Positions 28,156-37,020 of a stretch of DNA of 56,954 nucleotides are shown piece after piece. Below the pieces are notes generated by a model that was not told the DNA's origin, made no database searches, and saw only the letters and a list, made by a program, of their open reading frames with translations. The stretch spans positions 1 to 56,954 of the forward strand of contig JACCQI010000021.1 in assembly GCA_015709315.1 (NCBI GenBank), given 5' to 3'. The position numbers and the translations under genes were made by a program. Position 1 is the stretch's first letter. The number at the start of each line of letters is the position of its first letter. Source of the DNA: Desulfovibrionaceae bacterium. Its GTDB lineage: Bacteria; Desulfobacterota; Desulfovibrionia; Desulfovibrionales; Desulfovibrionaceae.

Positions 28156-29355
28156 ATGAAACCAGTTGAAATCAAGAAAGACGTGTATTGGATCGGCGCG
28201 GTGGATTGGGATCGCCGCAGCTTCCACGGCTACTCCGTGGCTCCCATGGGCACCACCTACAACAATTTTCTCATCGTGGACGAGAAGGTTACCCTGATCG
28301 ACACCGTGGCCGAGGAATTCTGGGGCACGCTCCAGTGCAACATCGCCAACGTGCTCGGCGACCGGAAGATCGACTATTTTGTGGTCAACCACCTGGAGCC
28401 GGACCATTCGGGCTGCCTGGCCAAGGCCATCGAGAAATACAAACCCGAAAAAATCTACACCTCCCCCATGGGCCAGAAGGCCATGAAGGCCCATTTCCAC
28501 TACAAGGACTGGCCCGTTGAGGTCGTGCCCACCGGCACGGAGATCAACATCGGCAAGCGGACCCTGACCTTCATGGAAACCCGCATGCTGCACTGGCCCG
28601 ATTCCATGTTGACCTACTGCCCCGAGGAAAAGATCGCCTTCACCAACGACGCCTTCGGCCAGAACTGGGCCACCAGCGAACGGTGGGCGGACGAGGTGGA
28701 CCGCGCCAAGCTCGAGGAACTGATGCGCTTCTACTACGCCAACATCGTGCTGCCCTACTCCCCGGTGGTCCTCAAGACCCTGGCGGCCCTCAGGGACATG
28801 AACCTGGAACTGGACGTGATCTGCCCGGACCACGGCCTGCTGTTCCGGGGCGACGACTGCGCCTGGGCCATGGAAAAGTACCAGGAGTATGCCGAGCAGA
28901 AGCCCAGGAACCGGGCGGTCATCATCTACGACACCATGTGGCATTCCACCGAAAAGATGGCCAAGGCCGTTGCCTCCGGCCTGGTGGACGAGGGCGTTTC
29001 CGTGCGCCTGATGTCCATGAAGTCCAACCACCACTCCGAGGTCATGCTCGAAGTGTTCGACGCGGCCGCCGTGATCGTCGGTTCCCCGACCCACAACAAC
29101 GGCATCCTGCCGCTCATGGCCGACATGCTGACCTACATGAAGGGCCTGAGGCCCCAGAACAAGATCGGCTCGGCCATCGGTTCCTTCGGCTGGTCCGGCG
29201 AGTGCGTCAAGGTGCTCACCCAGTGGCTGGAGGACATGAACATGGAGGTGGTGCAGCCGGTCAAGACCCAGTTCGTGCCCGACCACGAGGCGCTGGGCAA
29301 ATGCTACGAGCAGGGCAAGGCCATCGCCGCGGCCATCAAGGCCAAGCTTGGGTAG
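28156..29355 (+). CDS. roo: Rubredoxin:oxygen oxidoreductase (flavodiiron protein)
   Basis: Flavodiiron protein of 399 residues that reduces oxygen to water (or nitric oxide) with electrons from rubredoxin. The N-terminal metallo-beta-lactamase-like domain has the di-iron ligands in NHLEPDHSG and later ICPDHGLLF. The C-terminal flavodoxin domain binds FMN: VIIYDTMWHSTEKMAKAV, GSPTHNNGIL and GSFGWSGECV. Length and order match Desulfovibrio Roo. GGAG lies before the ATG. It closes the oxygen-defence block and is ended by a two-way terminator. Confidence 0.96.
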   Translation: MKPVEIKKDVYWIGAVDWDRRSFHGYSVAPMGTTYNNFLIVDEKVTLIDTVAEEFWGTLQCNIANVLGDRKIDYFVVNHLEPDHSGCLAKAIEKYKPEKIYTSPMGQKAMKAHFHYKDWPVEVVPTGTEINIGKRTLTFMETRMLHWPDSMLTYCPEEKIAFTNDAFGQNWATSERWADEVDRAKLEELMRFYYANIVLPYSPVVLKTLAALRDMNLELDVICPDHGLLFRGDDCAWAMEKYQEYAEQKPRNRAVIIYDTMWHSTEKMAKAVASGLVDEGVSVRLMSMKSNHHSEVMLEVFDAAAVIVGSPTHNNGILPLMADMLTYMKGLRPQNKIGSAIGSFGWSGECVKVLTQWLEDMNMEVVQPVKTQFVPDHEALGKCYEQGKAIAAAIKAKLG

Positions 29356-29402
29356 CGGCCGACGAAAGACGAACAGCCCCGGCCATCGGCCGAAGAAAAT
29401 GG

Positions 29403-29437
29403 AAAAAAGCCCGGTCTCCAGGAGGCCGGGCTTTTCT
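29403..29437. terminator. Bidirectional terminator between roo and ywbE
   Basis: AAAAGCCCGG pairs with CCGGGCTTTT. T tracts follow on both strands, so it can end roo (plus) and ywbE (minus). Confidence 0.8.
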
Positions 29438-29480
29438 GTCGGCGGCGGGCGGCCGCCAAGACAGGAGGAAACCCGCTGGG

Positions 29481-29675
29481 CTAGCCGTCAAGGATCGCCT
29501 TGACCCGGCCCACGCGGCCGTCTTCGAGCCGGACCTTGATCCCGTGCGGATGGGTGGGCGACTTGGTCAGCAGGTCCCTGACCACGCCCTCGGTGAGCCG
29601 CCCGGACCGTTGGTCCTGCTTGAGCACGATATGCACCCGCATGCCGGGCTTGATGTCTTTGCGCGGAATACCCAT
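29481..29675 (-). CDS. ywbE: YwbE family protein
   Basis: A 64-residue basic protein, MGIPRKDIKPGMRVHIVLKQ, with the conserved THPHGIKVRLEDGRVGRV ending seen in the YwbE family. It probably folds as a small beta barrel; the function is not established. The ATG at 29673-29675 is used here, though a GTG one codon earlier is possible. The ribosome site is weak. It is transcribed toward the bidirectional terminator. Confidence 0.85.
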   Translation of the reverse strand: MGIPRKDIKPGMRVHIVLKQDQRSGRLTEGVVRDLLTKSPTHPHGIKVRLEDGRVGRVKAILDG

Positions 29676-29784
29676 CACGTCTATCTAGTGGAAGCGGCTC
29701 TGGTCGTTTCGTCCGTGTGGGAAGGGCAGACCCGGACCTTGCAGCCGGGGAATCGGTCGCCATGTGCAGGACGCACGGAAAATG

Positions 29785-30315
29785 CTATTGCCAGCTGCCG
29801 TTGGTGTAGCAGAAAATCTGGGCGTTGGGCCGACGGATCTTGGGGAGGAACTCGCCCCTCCGGCATTCCTCGGGGGTGGAGCCGTGGGATTCGTAAACGA
29901 CCTCCACGAAGCGGAAGGTGCCGGAGTAGCCGTGCTTTTCCTTGGTCACCGTGAACAGCTCGCCCCGGCCGTTTCTTTCCTCGTCCAGATACTGGCGGCG
30001 CATGAAGTACACGGCCTTGTAGCTGCCGTCGGACATTTGCTCGATGCGCGGCTTGCGGCGGGAGGGAAGCAGGTGGGTGTTGGCCTTGGCCATCCACTCC
30101 AGGGCGGAGTGGACCAGTTCCCGCTGCTTGTGCGCCAAGTCCTTGTTCAGGTTGGACAGGGCGGACTTGCCCGGAGACCCGGTGTCGCATTGGGGGATGG
30201 ATGCGGTCTTGACCGGAGGACTCGCCAGGGCCTCGCTTTGGGCCTGGGCAGTGGACGCAAATAAGGCCCCGGTCAGAAAAACGGCCAAAAAAAGAGATAT
30301 TGCGGGTCGTTGCAT
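29785..30315 (-). CDS. Secreted protein of unknown function
   Basis: A 176-residue protein with a clear signal peptide (MQRPAISLFLAVFLTGALF, cut likely after AQA). The mature part is basic and contains three Cys and a C-terminal IFCYTNGSWQ. No family was recognised. It lies 69 bases downstream of the VWA-OmpA gene on the same strand, with a hairpin between them, and may be cotranscribed and act in the same envelope compartment (inference). Confidence 0.7.
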   Translation of the reverse strand: MQRPAISLFLAVFLTGALFASTAQAQSEALASPPVKTASIPQCDTGSPGKSALSNLNKDLAHKQRELVHSALEWMAKANTHLLPSRRKPRIEQMSDGSYKAVYFMRRQYLDEERNGRGELFTVTKEKHGYSGTFRFVEVVYESHGSTPEECRRGEFLPKIRRPNAQIFCYTNGSWQ

Positions 30316-30344
30316 GGGGTCGTATCCTTCCAGCCAGAGCAGTG

Positions 30345-30369
30345 GGCTGGGCGGCAGTGCCGCCCAGCC
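30345..30369 (-). repeat. Hairpin between the VWA-OmpA gene and the secreted-protein gene
   Basis: GGCTGGGCGGC (30345-30355) pairs with GCCGCCCAGCC (30359-30369), an 11-bp perfect stem with a 3-base loop. No T tract follows on the minus strand. It may act in mRNA processing or as a weak terminator. Confidence 0.5.
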
Positions 30370-30384
30370 GTTGGTACTATATAT

Positions 30385-31437
30385 CTACTTGGTTTGGATT
30401 TCAACCCTGCGGTTCAGCCTGCGGCCTTCCTTGGTCGTGTTGTCGTACTTGGGCTGGGATTCGCCGTAGCCCATGGCCTCCAGACGGTCGACGCTGATGC
30501 CGTTGGCGGTGAGCCAATTCATGACGGAACCGGCGCGGCGCTCGGACAGCCCCTGGTTGTAGGCGTCGGTGCCGGTGGCGTCGGTGTGTCCGGAGATGAC
30601 GTAGGTAGCGGACGGATCCTGTTCCAGGAGCGCCTTGGCCCTGCTCAGGATCGGGGTCATTTCATCGGTGATCTCATACTTGTCGAAGTCGAAGTTCAGG
30701 TTGAAGGAGATGGTTTCCTTTTCCATGGGGACCGGGGCGGGCATCGGCGCCGGCTTGGGGGCGTCGGCGACTTCCTCGTAGAACACGGCCTTCGCGTAGC
30801 GGTCGAGGGCACCTGCGTCGGAGAAGGTGGCGGCGTCGGCGGCGACCGTACACGGGAACGCTGCGCGGATGCCTTCGACGACGGCCATGCCTTCAGCGGT
30901 GGTGGCGTAGGAAACCACATGCACGCAGAGCCTGTCGCCGTACTTGGTGCGCATGGCCTGGGCCTTGGCGACCGGGTCGGCGCCCACGTTGGACGCGCCG
31001 TCGGTGAACATGATCAGCGCGGTCTTGCCGCCAAGAGAGGACAGGGTCCCGTCGATGCTGTCAAAGCCCGCGCCCATGGGAGTGCGGCGGTTGAAGACCT
31101 CGAAATCCGTGTCGATGGCGCCGACCGCGCCGGCCACATTGGACTTGGCGTAGGGCTTCATGGAGCACATTTCGGCGTACGGGGCGAACAGGTACACGCC
31201 GGAACTGTAGTCCAGTTCGGGAATGGCCTGGTTCAGGGCCATCATGTTTTCCTTGGCCATCATGATCTTCTTCATCGGATAGCCGGCCTTCATGGCCATG
31301 GACCCGGATTGGTCAACGAACAGGATGAAGTTGTCTACCTTCTTGACCATCTTGGCTTGCGCCGTGGCTGCGAATGCAAAGGACAAGGTGAGCAGGGCCG
31401 CCAGGGCTAACAGGGTTAATCGCTTCGGATTCATCAT
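30385..31437 (-). CDS. Envelope protein with von Willebrand A and OmpA domains
   Basis: A 350-residue exported protein. A signal peptide (LTLLALAALLTLSFAFA) is followed by a VWA domain with the MIDAS core DQSGSM, plus TPMGAG and FTDGASN. A Pro/Ala/Met hinge (PKPAPMPAPVPM) leads to an OmpA-C domain with the peptidoglycan-binding elements SGHTDATGTDAYNQGLSERRA and RRVEI. It should therefore anchor on peptidoglycan and present a metal-dependent binding domain. AAGGAG precedes the first ATG of the ATGATG pair at 31437. The promoter at 31555 lies upstream. Confidence 0.88.
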   Translation of the reverse strand: MMNPKRLTLLALAALLTLSFAFAATAQAKMVKKVDNFILFVDQSGSMAMKAGYPMKKIMMAKENMMALNQAIPELDYSSGVYLFAPYAEMCSMKPYAKSNVAGAVGAIDTDFEVFNRRTPMGAGFDSIDGTLSSLGGKTALIMFTDGASNVGADPVAKAQAMRTKYGDRLCVHVVSYATTAEGMAVVEGIRAAFPCTVAADAATFSDAGALDRYAKAVFYEEVADAPKPAPMPAPVPMEKETISFNLNFDFDKYEITDEMTPILSRAKALLEQDPSATYVISGHTDATGTDAYNQGLSERRAGSVMNWLTANGISVDRLEAMGYGESQPKYDNTTKEGRRLNRRVEIQTK

Positions 31438-31554
31438 GTTTCTACTCCTTATAATAATAATTCTTAGAAATTTCACGACAGGGCAAAGCCTTCAGTTTGG
31501 GACAATACAAAAGAGTGGTTTTCGACGCAAGGGGGGAATGCAGAAAATAAAGGA

Positions 31555-31563
31555 ATTATAACA
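31555..31563 (-). promoter_or_regulatory. Extended -10 promoter for the VWA-OmpA gene
   Basis: The minus strand shows TGTTATAAT, a perfect extended -10. No good -35 was seen, which is normal for this class. The predicted start is near 31548. Confidence 0.55.
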
Positions 31564-31670
31564 CGATTCCGCGGCATGGGGCGGTTCGTTCAGGTTGCGT
31601 CCGAGCCGGGAACACCGTATAAAAAGACGTTTAGACCCCGAGGATTGCCTCGGGAGAGCAAGGAGAAAGC

Positions 31671-32651
31671 ATGTACATAGTCACGGGCGGCGCGGGTTTC
31701 ATCGGCAGCGCCATGGTCTGGAAGCTCAATCAAATGGGCATCGACGACATACTGGTGGTCGACAATCTGTCCACCTCCGACAAGTGGAACAACCTCGTGG
31801 GACTGCGGTACCAGGACTACCTGCACCGCGACCAGTTCCTCAAGTTCCTGGTCGAGGGGGACGACCCCTTCGAGACCACGGCGGTGGTCCACATGGGGGC
31901 CTGCTCCTCCACCACGGAGGCGGACGCCGACTTCCTCATGGAGAACAACTACCGCTACACCCAGCACGTCTGCCGCTTCTGCCTGGAGCACGGCGCGCGG
32001 TTCGTCAACGCCTCCTCGGCGGCCACCTACGGCAACGGCGAGTTCGGCTTCAACGACGACCACGCGGGCATCGACCGGCTCCGGCCGCTGAACATGTACG
32101 GCTATTCCAAGCAGCTTTTCGACCTGTGGGCCAAGGACGCGGGCGTCCTCGACCGCATCGTCAGCCTCAAGTTCTTCAACGTCTACGGTCCCAACGAATA
32201 CCACAAGGACGACATGAAGTCGGTCATCTGCAAGGCCCACGCCCAGATTCTGGAGACCGGCAAGCTCAAGCTGTTCAAGTCCTACCGGGACGAGTACCCC
32301 GACGGCGGCCAGAGGCGCGATTTCGTCTACATCAAGGACTGCGTGGACATCATGGCCTGGTTCCTGGAAAACCCGGACAAGGGCGGCATCTTCAACGTCG
32401 GTACGGGAACTGCAAGGACGTGGAACGACCTGGCCCGGGCCGTCTTTGCGGCCATGGGGCGGGAGACGAACATCGAGTACATCCCCATGCCGGAAACCAT
32501 TCGCGATAAATACCAGTATTTTACGCAGGCCGATATGGACAAGCTCAAGGCGGCCGGGTATGACAAGGAAATGACGGATTTGGAGAACGGCGTTAGGGAT
32601 TACGTCCAAAACTACCTGGACGAGGACGACGGATATCTCAAATCCCGCTAG
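31671..32651 (+). CDS. hldD: ADP-L-glycero-D-manno-heptose 6-epimerase
   Basis: Epimerase of 326 residues that completes the ADP-heptose used for the inner core of lipopolysaccharide. It is an extended SDR enzyme: VTGGAGFIGS binds NADP, MGACSSTTE and NASSAATYGNG follow, and the catalytic Tyr-Lys is in NMYGYSKQLFD. FFNVYGPNEYHKDDMKS is characteristic of HldD/RfaD. AAGGAG precedes the ATG. It lies 12 bases before lptD, so lipopolysaccharide synthesis and assembly are linked in one operon. Confidence 0.93.
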   Translation: MYIVTGGAGFIGSAMVWKLNQMGIDDILVVDNLSTSDKWNNLVGLRYQDYLHRDQFLKFLVEGDDPFETTAVVHMGACSSTTEADADFLMENNYRYTQHVCRFCLEHGARFVNASSAATYGNGEFGFNDDHAGIDRLRPLNMYGYSKQLFDLWAKDAGVLDRIVSLKFFNVYGPNEYHKDDMKSVICKAHAQILETGKLKLFKSYRDEYPDGGQRRDFVYIKDCVDIMAWFLENPDKGGIFNVGTGTARTWNDLARAVFAAMGRETNIEYIPMPETIRDKYQYFTQADMDKLKAAGYDKEMTDLENGVRDYVQNYLDEDDGYLKSR

Positions 32652-32663
32652 CCCGAGGTATAT

Positions 32664-35054
32664 TTGAAACGCAGGTCGCGCATATCCATCCTAACCGGGA
32701 CGCTTCTCGTCCTCGTGCTTTGTCTGCCCTGGACGCTCATCGGCAAGACGCCCGACGGGAACCGGGTCAGGAAGTACGTGCCCGAGGCTCCTGTGGCGCA
32801 GCCCCGGCAGTCGGAGTGGACCTTTTCCGCCGACCGCGTGGTGGGCGACCACACCAGCGAGTACGTGGAGGCGTTCGGCAACTGCTCCCTGAGCCTGGGC
32901 GAGAACCAGCTCAGGGCGGATTTCGCGCGCTACTACCAGACCACGGGCTGGGTCTTTCTCAAGGGCAACATCCGCGCCCACTGGGGCGGCGACTTTCTTC
33001 AGGCCGACGAGGCCGAGTTCGACCTCAACAACATGACCGGGTGGCTCAAGAACGGCAAGCTGTTCATGGCCAAGCCCCACATCTACGTGGAGGCCGAGCG
33101 GGTGGGCAAGTCCGTGGGCGACTCCTACAGCTTCAAGAACGCCAAGGTCACGGCCTGCTCCGGGGAGAAGCCCGCCTGGTCCGTGACCACCCAGGAGGGC
33201 GACGTAACCCTCGACGGCCGCGTCCACCTCTACCATTCCGCCTTCCGCATCAGGGACGTGCCGGTCTTCTACTGGCCCTACATGGCCCTGCCCGGGGCGT
33301 CCAAGCGCCAAAGCGGTTTTTTGGTGCCGTACATGTCCAGCTCGGACAAGCTCGGCTTCCAGATCAACCTGCCCTACTATTGGGCCATCGACGACGAATC
33401 CGACGCCACCTTCTATCAGAACTACATGAGCAAACGCGGCTACATGCAGGGCATCGAGTACCGCCACGTCAACGACTCCGCCACCAAGGGCGTCTGGCAG
33501 GCGGACGTTTTGCTCGACGCCAAGCGGGCCTCCCACGAGAAGGACGAATGGGACGACTACCAGGGCGACGGCCTGGCCCGCAAGAACCGCGACAGGTGGT
33601 GGGTCCGCTCCAAGTACAACGGCTGGCTCGGCAGCCCCAAGTGGCGGGTCAAGCTCGACCTGGACCTGATCTCCGATCAGAACTACCTGCGTGATTTCCA
33701 GAACGGCCCGAACGGGTTCGAGGCGTCGCGCGAGCAGTTCCTGGACGCCTTCGGCCGAGACATCGAGAACATCGACTCCCTGTACCGGCGGAGTTCGGCC
33801 TATGCCAGCCGGAGCTGGGACAGGTTCGGCGTCACCGGCCTGATTCAGTACGACGAGGCCCTGGAATACCGCAACGGCAACAACCCGTCCGGCAAGGACC
33901 CCACGGTCCAGAAATTCCCGGAACTGGACGCCTTTGCCTTTCAGCAGACCCTGCTGGGCATGCCTCTCGAGGCTTCCATGGGGGCCAAGTACAACTATTT
34001 TCACCGTGAATACGGCAATTCGGGGCATCGGCTGCGGCTCACGCCGGAGCTGAAGATGCCGCTGAAGACCGATCTGGTCACGGTCATCCCGTCCCTGGCC
34101 CTGGACCACACCTCCTACGACCTGACCAATCACGAGAAGACCGGGGTGATGACCCTCAACGGCACGGGCGGCAGGACCGTGTCCATCGACACCGACGTCA
34201 TGAAGGACGGCTTCCAGAGCCGCACCTCCTGGTCGGGCGGTTTCTCCGCCTTCTCGGAGATGACCCGCGTGTTTTCCCTGGCCGACGACCTCAAGCCCGA
34301 GCCGACCTTGGCCGGAACCAGCCGCTGGACCCGGCTCAAGCATTCCGTGGTTCCCCGCGTGGAGTACGGGTACGCCCCGCATGTCGGGGGCCAGCAGAAG
34401 CTCCCCTATTTCGACGCCCTTGACCGGCTGGAGGCGCGCAACAGGGTGACCTATTCCCTGACCAACGTGCTCGACAGGCGGCGGGACACCGTGGTCCTGA
34501 CGCCGGGCGAGGGGGGCGGCCAGCCCGTGACCTCGGTGGCCAGCGACTACCTGGACTTCATCCTGTTTCGCGTGGAGCAGTCCTACGACCTGCGCGAGGC
34601 CGACCGCAGGGACGAGCGGGCGCAGTACGAGCGGCGGCCCTTTTCCGACGTCCTGGTGGAGCTGAAGGTCAGGCCCCGGACGTTCGTGGACATCCTGACC
34701 CGCAACTGGTTTTCGCCCTATCTGGCCAGCATGACCGAAAGCGAGACTTCCATCCGGCTCCACAAGAAAGGGCTGGGCGAGATCACCGTGGGTTACGACT
34801 TCCTGGACAAGGTGGACGAGTACGCGCGCACCCGGGACGACAGGATGTCCATTCTCAACCTGGGGGCCAAGTGGGAGGTCTCCGAGGACTTTTCCCTCGA
34901 CGCGCGGTACCGGCACGACTTCGCGTCCGGCAGGGACCTGGAGCGCACCCTCAAGTTCAACTGGGACGCGGAGTGCTATTCGTTCTACTTCTCCTTCACC
35001 CAGAAGCCCAACGACAACCGTTTCGAAATCGGTTTCGACCTTCTGAATTTCTAG
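32664..35054 (+). CDS. lptD: LPS-assembly outer-membrane protein LptD
   Basis: Outer-membrane barrel of 796 residues that inserts lipopolysaccharide into the outer leaflet together with LptE. A signal segment (SILTGTLLVLVLCLPWTLI) is followed by an OstA-like periplasmic domain (about 45-200), with WTFSADRVVG and ADEAEFDLNNMTGWLKNG, then a long beta-barrel rich in alternating aromatic residues ending in FEIGFDLLNF, a typical terminal barrel strand with final Phe. The start codon is TTG at 32664, with GAGG a few bases upstream; the next in-frame Met is far inside the gene. It follows hldD and precedes mutL. Confidence 0.9.
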   Translation: MKRRSRISILTGTLLVLVLCLPWTLIGKTPDGNRVRKYVPEAPVAQPRQSEWTFSADRVVGDHTSEYVEAFGNCSLSLGENQLRADFARYYQTTGWVFLKGNIRAHWGGDFLQADEAEFDLNNMTGWLKNGKLFMAKPHIYVEAERVGKSVGDSYSFKNAKVTACSGEKPAWSVTTQEGDVTLDGRVHLYHSAFRIRDVPVFYWPYMALPGASKRQSGFLVPYMSSSDKLGFQINLPYYWAIDDESDATFYQNYMSKRGYMQGIEYRHVNDSATKGVWQADVLLDAKRASHEKDEWDDYQGDGLARKNRDRWWVRSKYNGWLGSPKWRVKLDLDLISDQNYLRDFQNGPNGFEASREQFLDAFGRDIENIDSLYRRSSAYASRSWDRFGVTGLIQYDEALEYRNGNNPSGKDPTVQKFPELDAFAFQQTLLGMPLEASMGAKYNYFHREYGNSGHRLRLTPELKMPLKTDLVTVIPSLALDHTSYDLTNHEKTGVMTLNGTGGRTVSIDTDVMKDGFQSRTSWSGGFSAFSEMTRVFSLADDLKPEPTLAGTSRWTRLKHSVVPRVEYGYAPHVGGQQKLPYFDALDRLEARNRVTYSLTNVLDRRRDTVVLTPGEGGGQPVTSVASDYLDFILFRVEQSYDLREADRRDERAQYERRPFSDVLVELKVRPRTFVDILTRNWFSPYLASMTESETSIRLHKKGLGEITVGYDFLDKVDEYARTRDDRMSILNLGAKWEVSEDFSLDARYRHDFASGRDLERTLKFNWDAECYSFYFSFTQKPNDNRFEIGFDLLNF

Positions 35055-35185
35055 CCGGGTGGCCCCAATGCCCGATTGCGCCGCCGCTTCAAAAAGGGCA
35101 GACTTTCGCGCAGGCAGGCCGTGCGCTTTTCCCGCGCCCGGCACTCGGGTCGTGTTGAACCGCTTGGATGACGTTTTGTGGAGCC

Positions 35186-36988
35186 ATGATGAAACCTGCT
35201 GAAATCCGTATCCTGCCTCCGGGCCTGAAGAACCAGATCGCCGCGGGCGAAGTGGTGGAGCGCCCGGCCAGCGTGATAAAGGAACTGGTGGAGAACTCAC
35301 TGGACGCCGGGGCCACCCGCGTGGACGTGACCGTGGAAAAGGGCGGCCGCTCGCTCATGGTGGTCCAGGACAACGGGTCCGGCATCCCGCCGGAACAGCT
35401 CGCACTGGCCGTGACCCGGCACGCCACCAGCAAGATTCGGGACTTTGCCGACCTGACGGCCATCGGCTCCTTCGGCTTCAGGGGCGAGGCCCTGCCGTCC
35501 ATCGCCTCTGTGTCGCGTTTTCTGATGACCTCCCGCGCCGAGGGCTTTGAGGCCGCCTTCATCGAGGTGCGCGCGGGCGAGGTGACGGAAGAAGGCCCGG
35601 CGGCCCTGGCCTCCGGCACCCGGGTGGAGGTGCGCGACCTGTTCCAGTGCATCCCGGCCCGGCTGAAATTCCTCAAGACCGAAGCCACCGAGAACCGGCG
35701 CTGCCAGGACGCGCTCATGCGCATCGCCCTGGCCCATTCGTCCGTCGGGTTTTCCCTGACCCTGGGCGGGCGCGAGGCGTTTCGCCTGCCGCCGGGCCAG
35801 GCTCTGGCCGCCCGGCTGGCCGCGTTCTGGCCCCCGGCCGTGTGCGAGGGGTTGCGTCCCTTCGACTTCGAGCGCAACGGCCACCGCGCCCACGGTGTGG
35901 CCGGGTCGCCCGCCACGGCCCAGGGGAGGGGCGACCGCATCCTGCTCTACGTCAACGGCCGCCCGGTGCAGGACAAGCTCATGCTTTCGGCCGTGCGCCA
36001 GGCGTACAAGGGCATGCTCCTGTCCCGCGAATACCCGCAGATGGTCCTCTTTCTCGAACTGCCCCGGGAGGAGGTGGACGTGAACGTCCATCCGGCCAAG
36101 ATGGAGGTGCGCTTCACCGACGAGAGCGCGGTCTTTTCGACCATTCGCGGCGGCGTCATGCAGGCCCTGGGCGACCTTTCGGTCGGAGAGGACCGTGGCG
36201 GAACACACTCCTGGCCGTCGTCCCGAGCGGTCGCGTCAACGGCCTGCCCGTCGCCCGCGCCGGTCAGGCGCGGCCACCTGCCCGTGTCCGAAGACGGCGG
36301 CCCGAAATTTTCCACCTACCGGGCGTTTTCGTCCGAATACGTCCCGCCCAAAGACCTGGACCTGCCCGTGACCCCGTCCGCGCCCATGGCCCGCGAATCC
36401 ATGGCCCCGGTCCCGGACGTATCGGAAGGCGCCCGCCTGGGGTCCTCCGGCCTGACCTATCTCGGCCAGGTGGCCGACACCTACCTGGTGGTACGCGACG
36501 GGGATTCCCTGATGCTGGTGGACCAGCACGCCGCCCACGAGCGCGTCCTGCTGGAGGCCATGCGAAAGGCCCGGACGCGGGGCGATTCCCAGCCCCTGGC
36601 GCTGCCTCTGGAGATATCCCTGCATCAAAGCGAGGTCGAGGTCCTGCTCGCCATCAACGACGACCTGCGCGCCATGGGCTTCGTCATCGCCATGGACGGC
36701 CCGCACCGGGCGTTGGTGCGCGGCATCCCGCCCACCCTTGACGCGGCTTCGGCCCGGGAATATCTCACGGATGCGCTGTCCGAAAAGGCGCGCGGTCTTG
36801 AGGACTTGTGGATCATGATGTCCTGCAAGACGGCCATCAAGGCCAACCAGCCCCTGGCCGTGGACGAGGCCCTGGCCCTGCTCGAAACCTGGCTGGCCGC
36901 CCCGGACAGGGAATACTGCCCCCACGGGCGGCCCGTGGTCCTGCGCTGGTCGCCCCATGACCTGGAAAAGCTTTTCAAGCGGAAGTAA
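35186..36988 (+). CDS. mutL: DNA mismatch repair protein MutL with endonuclease motif
   Basis: MutL of 600 residues. The N-terminal GHKL ATPase has ENSLDAGAT, DNGSGIPPE and GFRGEALPSIASVS. A linker (about 345-420) rich in Pro and Ser precedes the C-terminal dimerisation and nuclease domain. That domain carries the metal-binding endonuclease motif DQHAAHERVLLE (from residue 446), which fits DQHA-x2-E-x4-E, and CPHGRP near 578. It is thus the nicking type found in bacteria that lack MutH. GGAG precedes the ATG at 35186. It is followed after 32 bases by the toxin-antitoxin island. Confidence 0.95.
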   Translation: MMKPAEIRILPPGLKNQIAAGEVVERPASVIKELVENSLDAGATRVDVTVEKGGRSLMVVQDNGSGIPPEQLALAVTRHATSKIRDFADLTAIGSFGFRGEALPSIASVSRFLMTSRAEGFEAAFIEVRAGEVTEEGPAALASGTRVEVRDLFQCIPARLKFLKTEATENRRCQDALMRIALAHSSVGFSLTLGGREAFRLPPGQALAARLAAFWPPAVCEGLRPFDFERNGHRAHGVAGSPATAQGRGDRILLYVNGRPVQDKLMLSAVRQAYKGMLLSREYPQMVLFLELPREEVDVNVHPAKMEVRFTDESAVFSTIRGGVMQALGDLSVGEDRGGTHSWPSSRAVASTACPSPAPVRRGHLPVSEDGGPKFSTYRAFSSEYVPPKDLDLPVTPSAPMARESMAPVPDVSEGARLGSSGLTYLGQVADTYLVVRDGDSLMLVDQHAAHERVLLEAMRKARTRGDSQPLALPLEISLHQSEVEVLLAINDDLRAMGFVIAMDGPHRALVRGIPPTLDAASAREYLTDALSEKARGLEDLWIMMSCKTAIKANQPLAVDEALALLETWLAAPDREYCPHGRPVVLRWSPHDLEKLFKRK

Positions 36989-37020
36989 AAAGGGTTACCG
37001 TTGGAGGAAGGAGAGAACTG

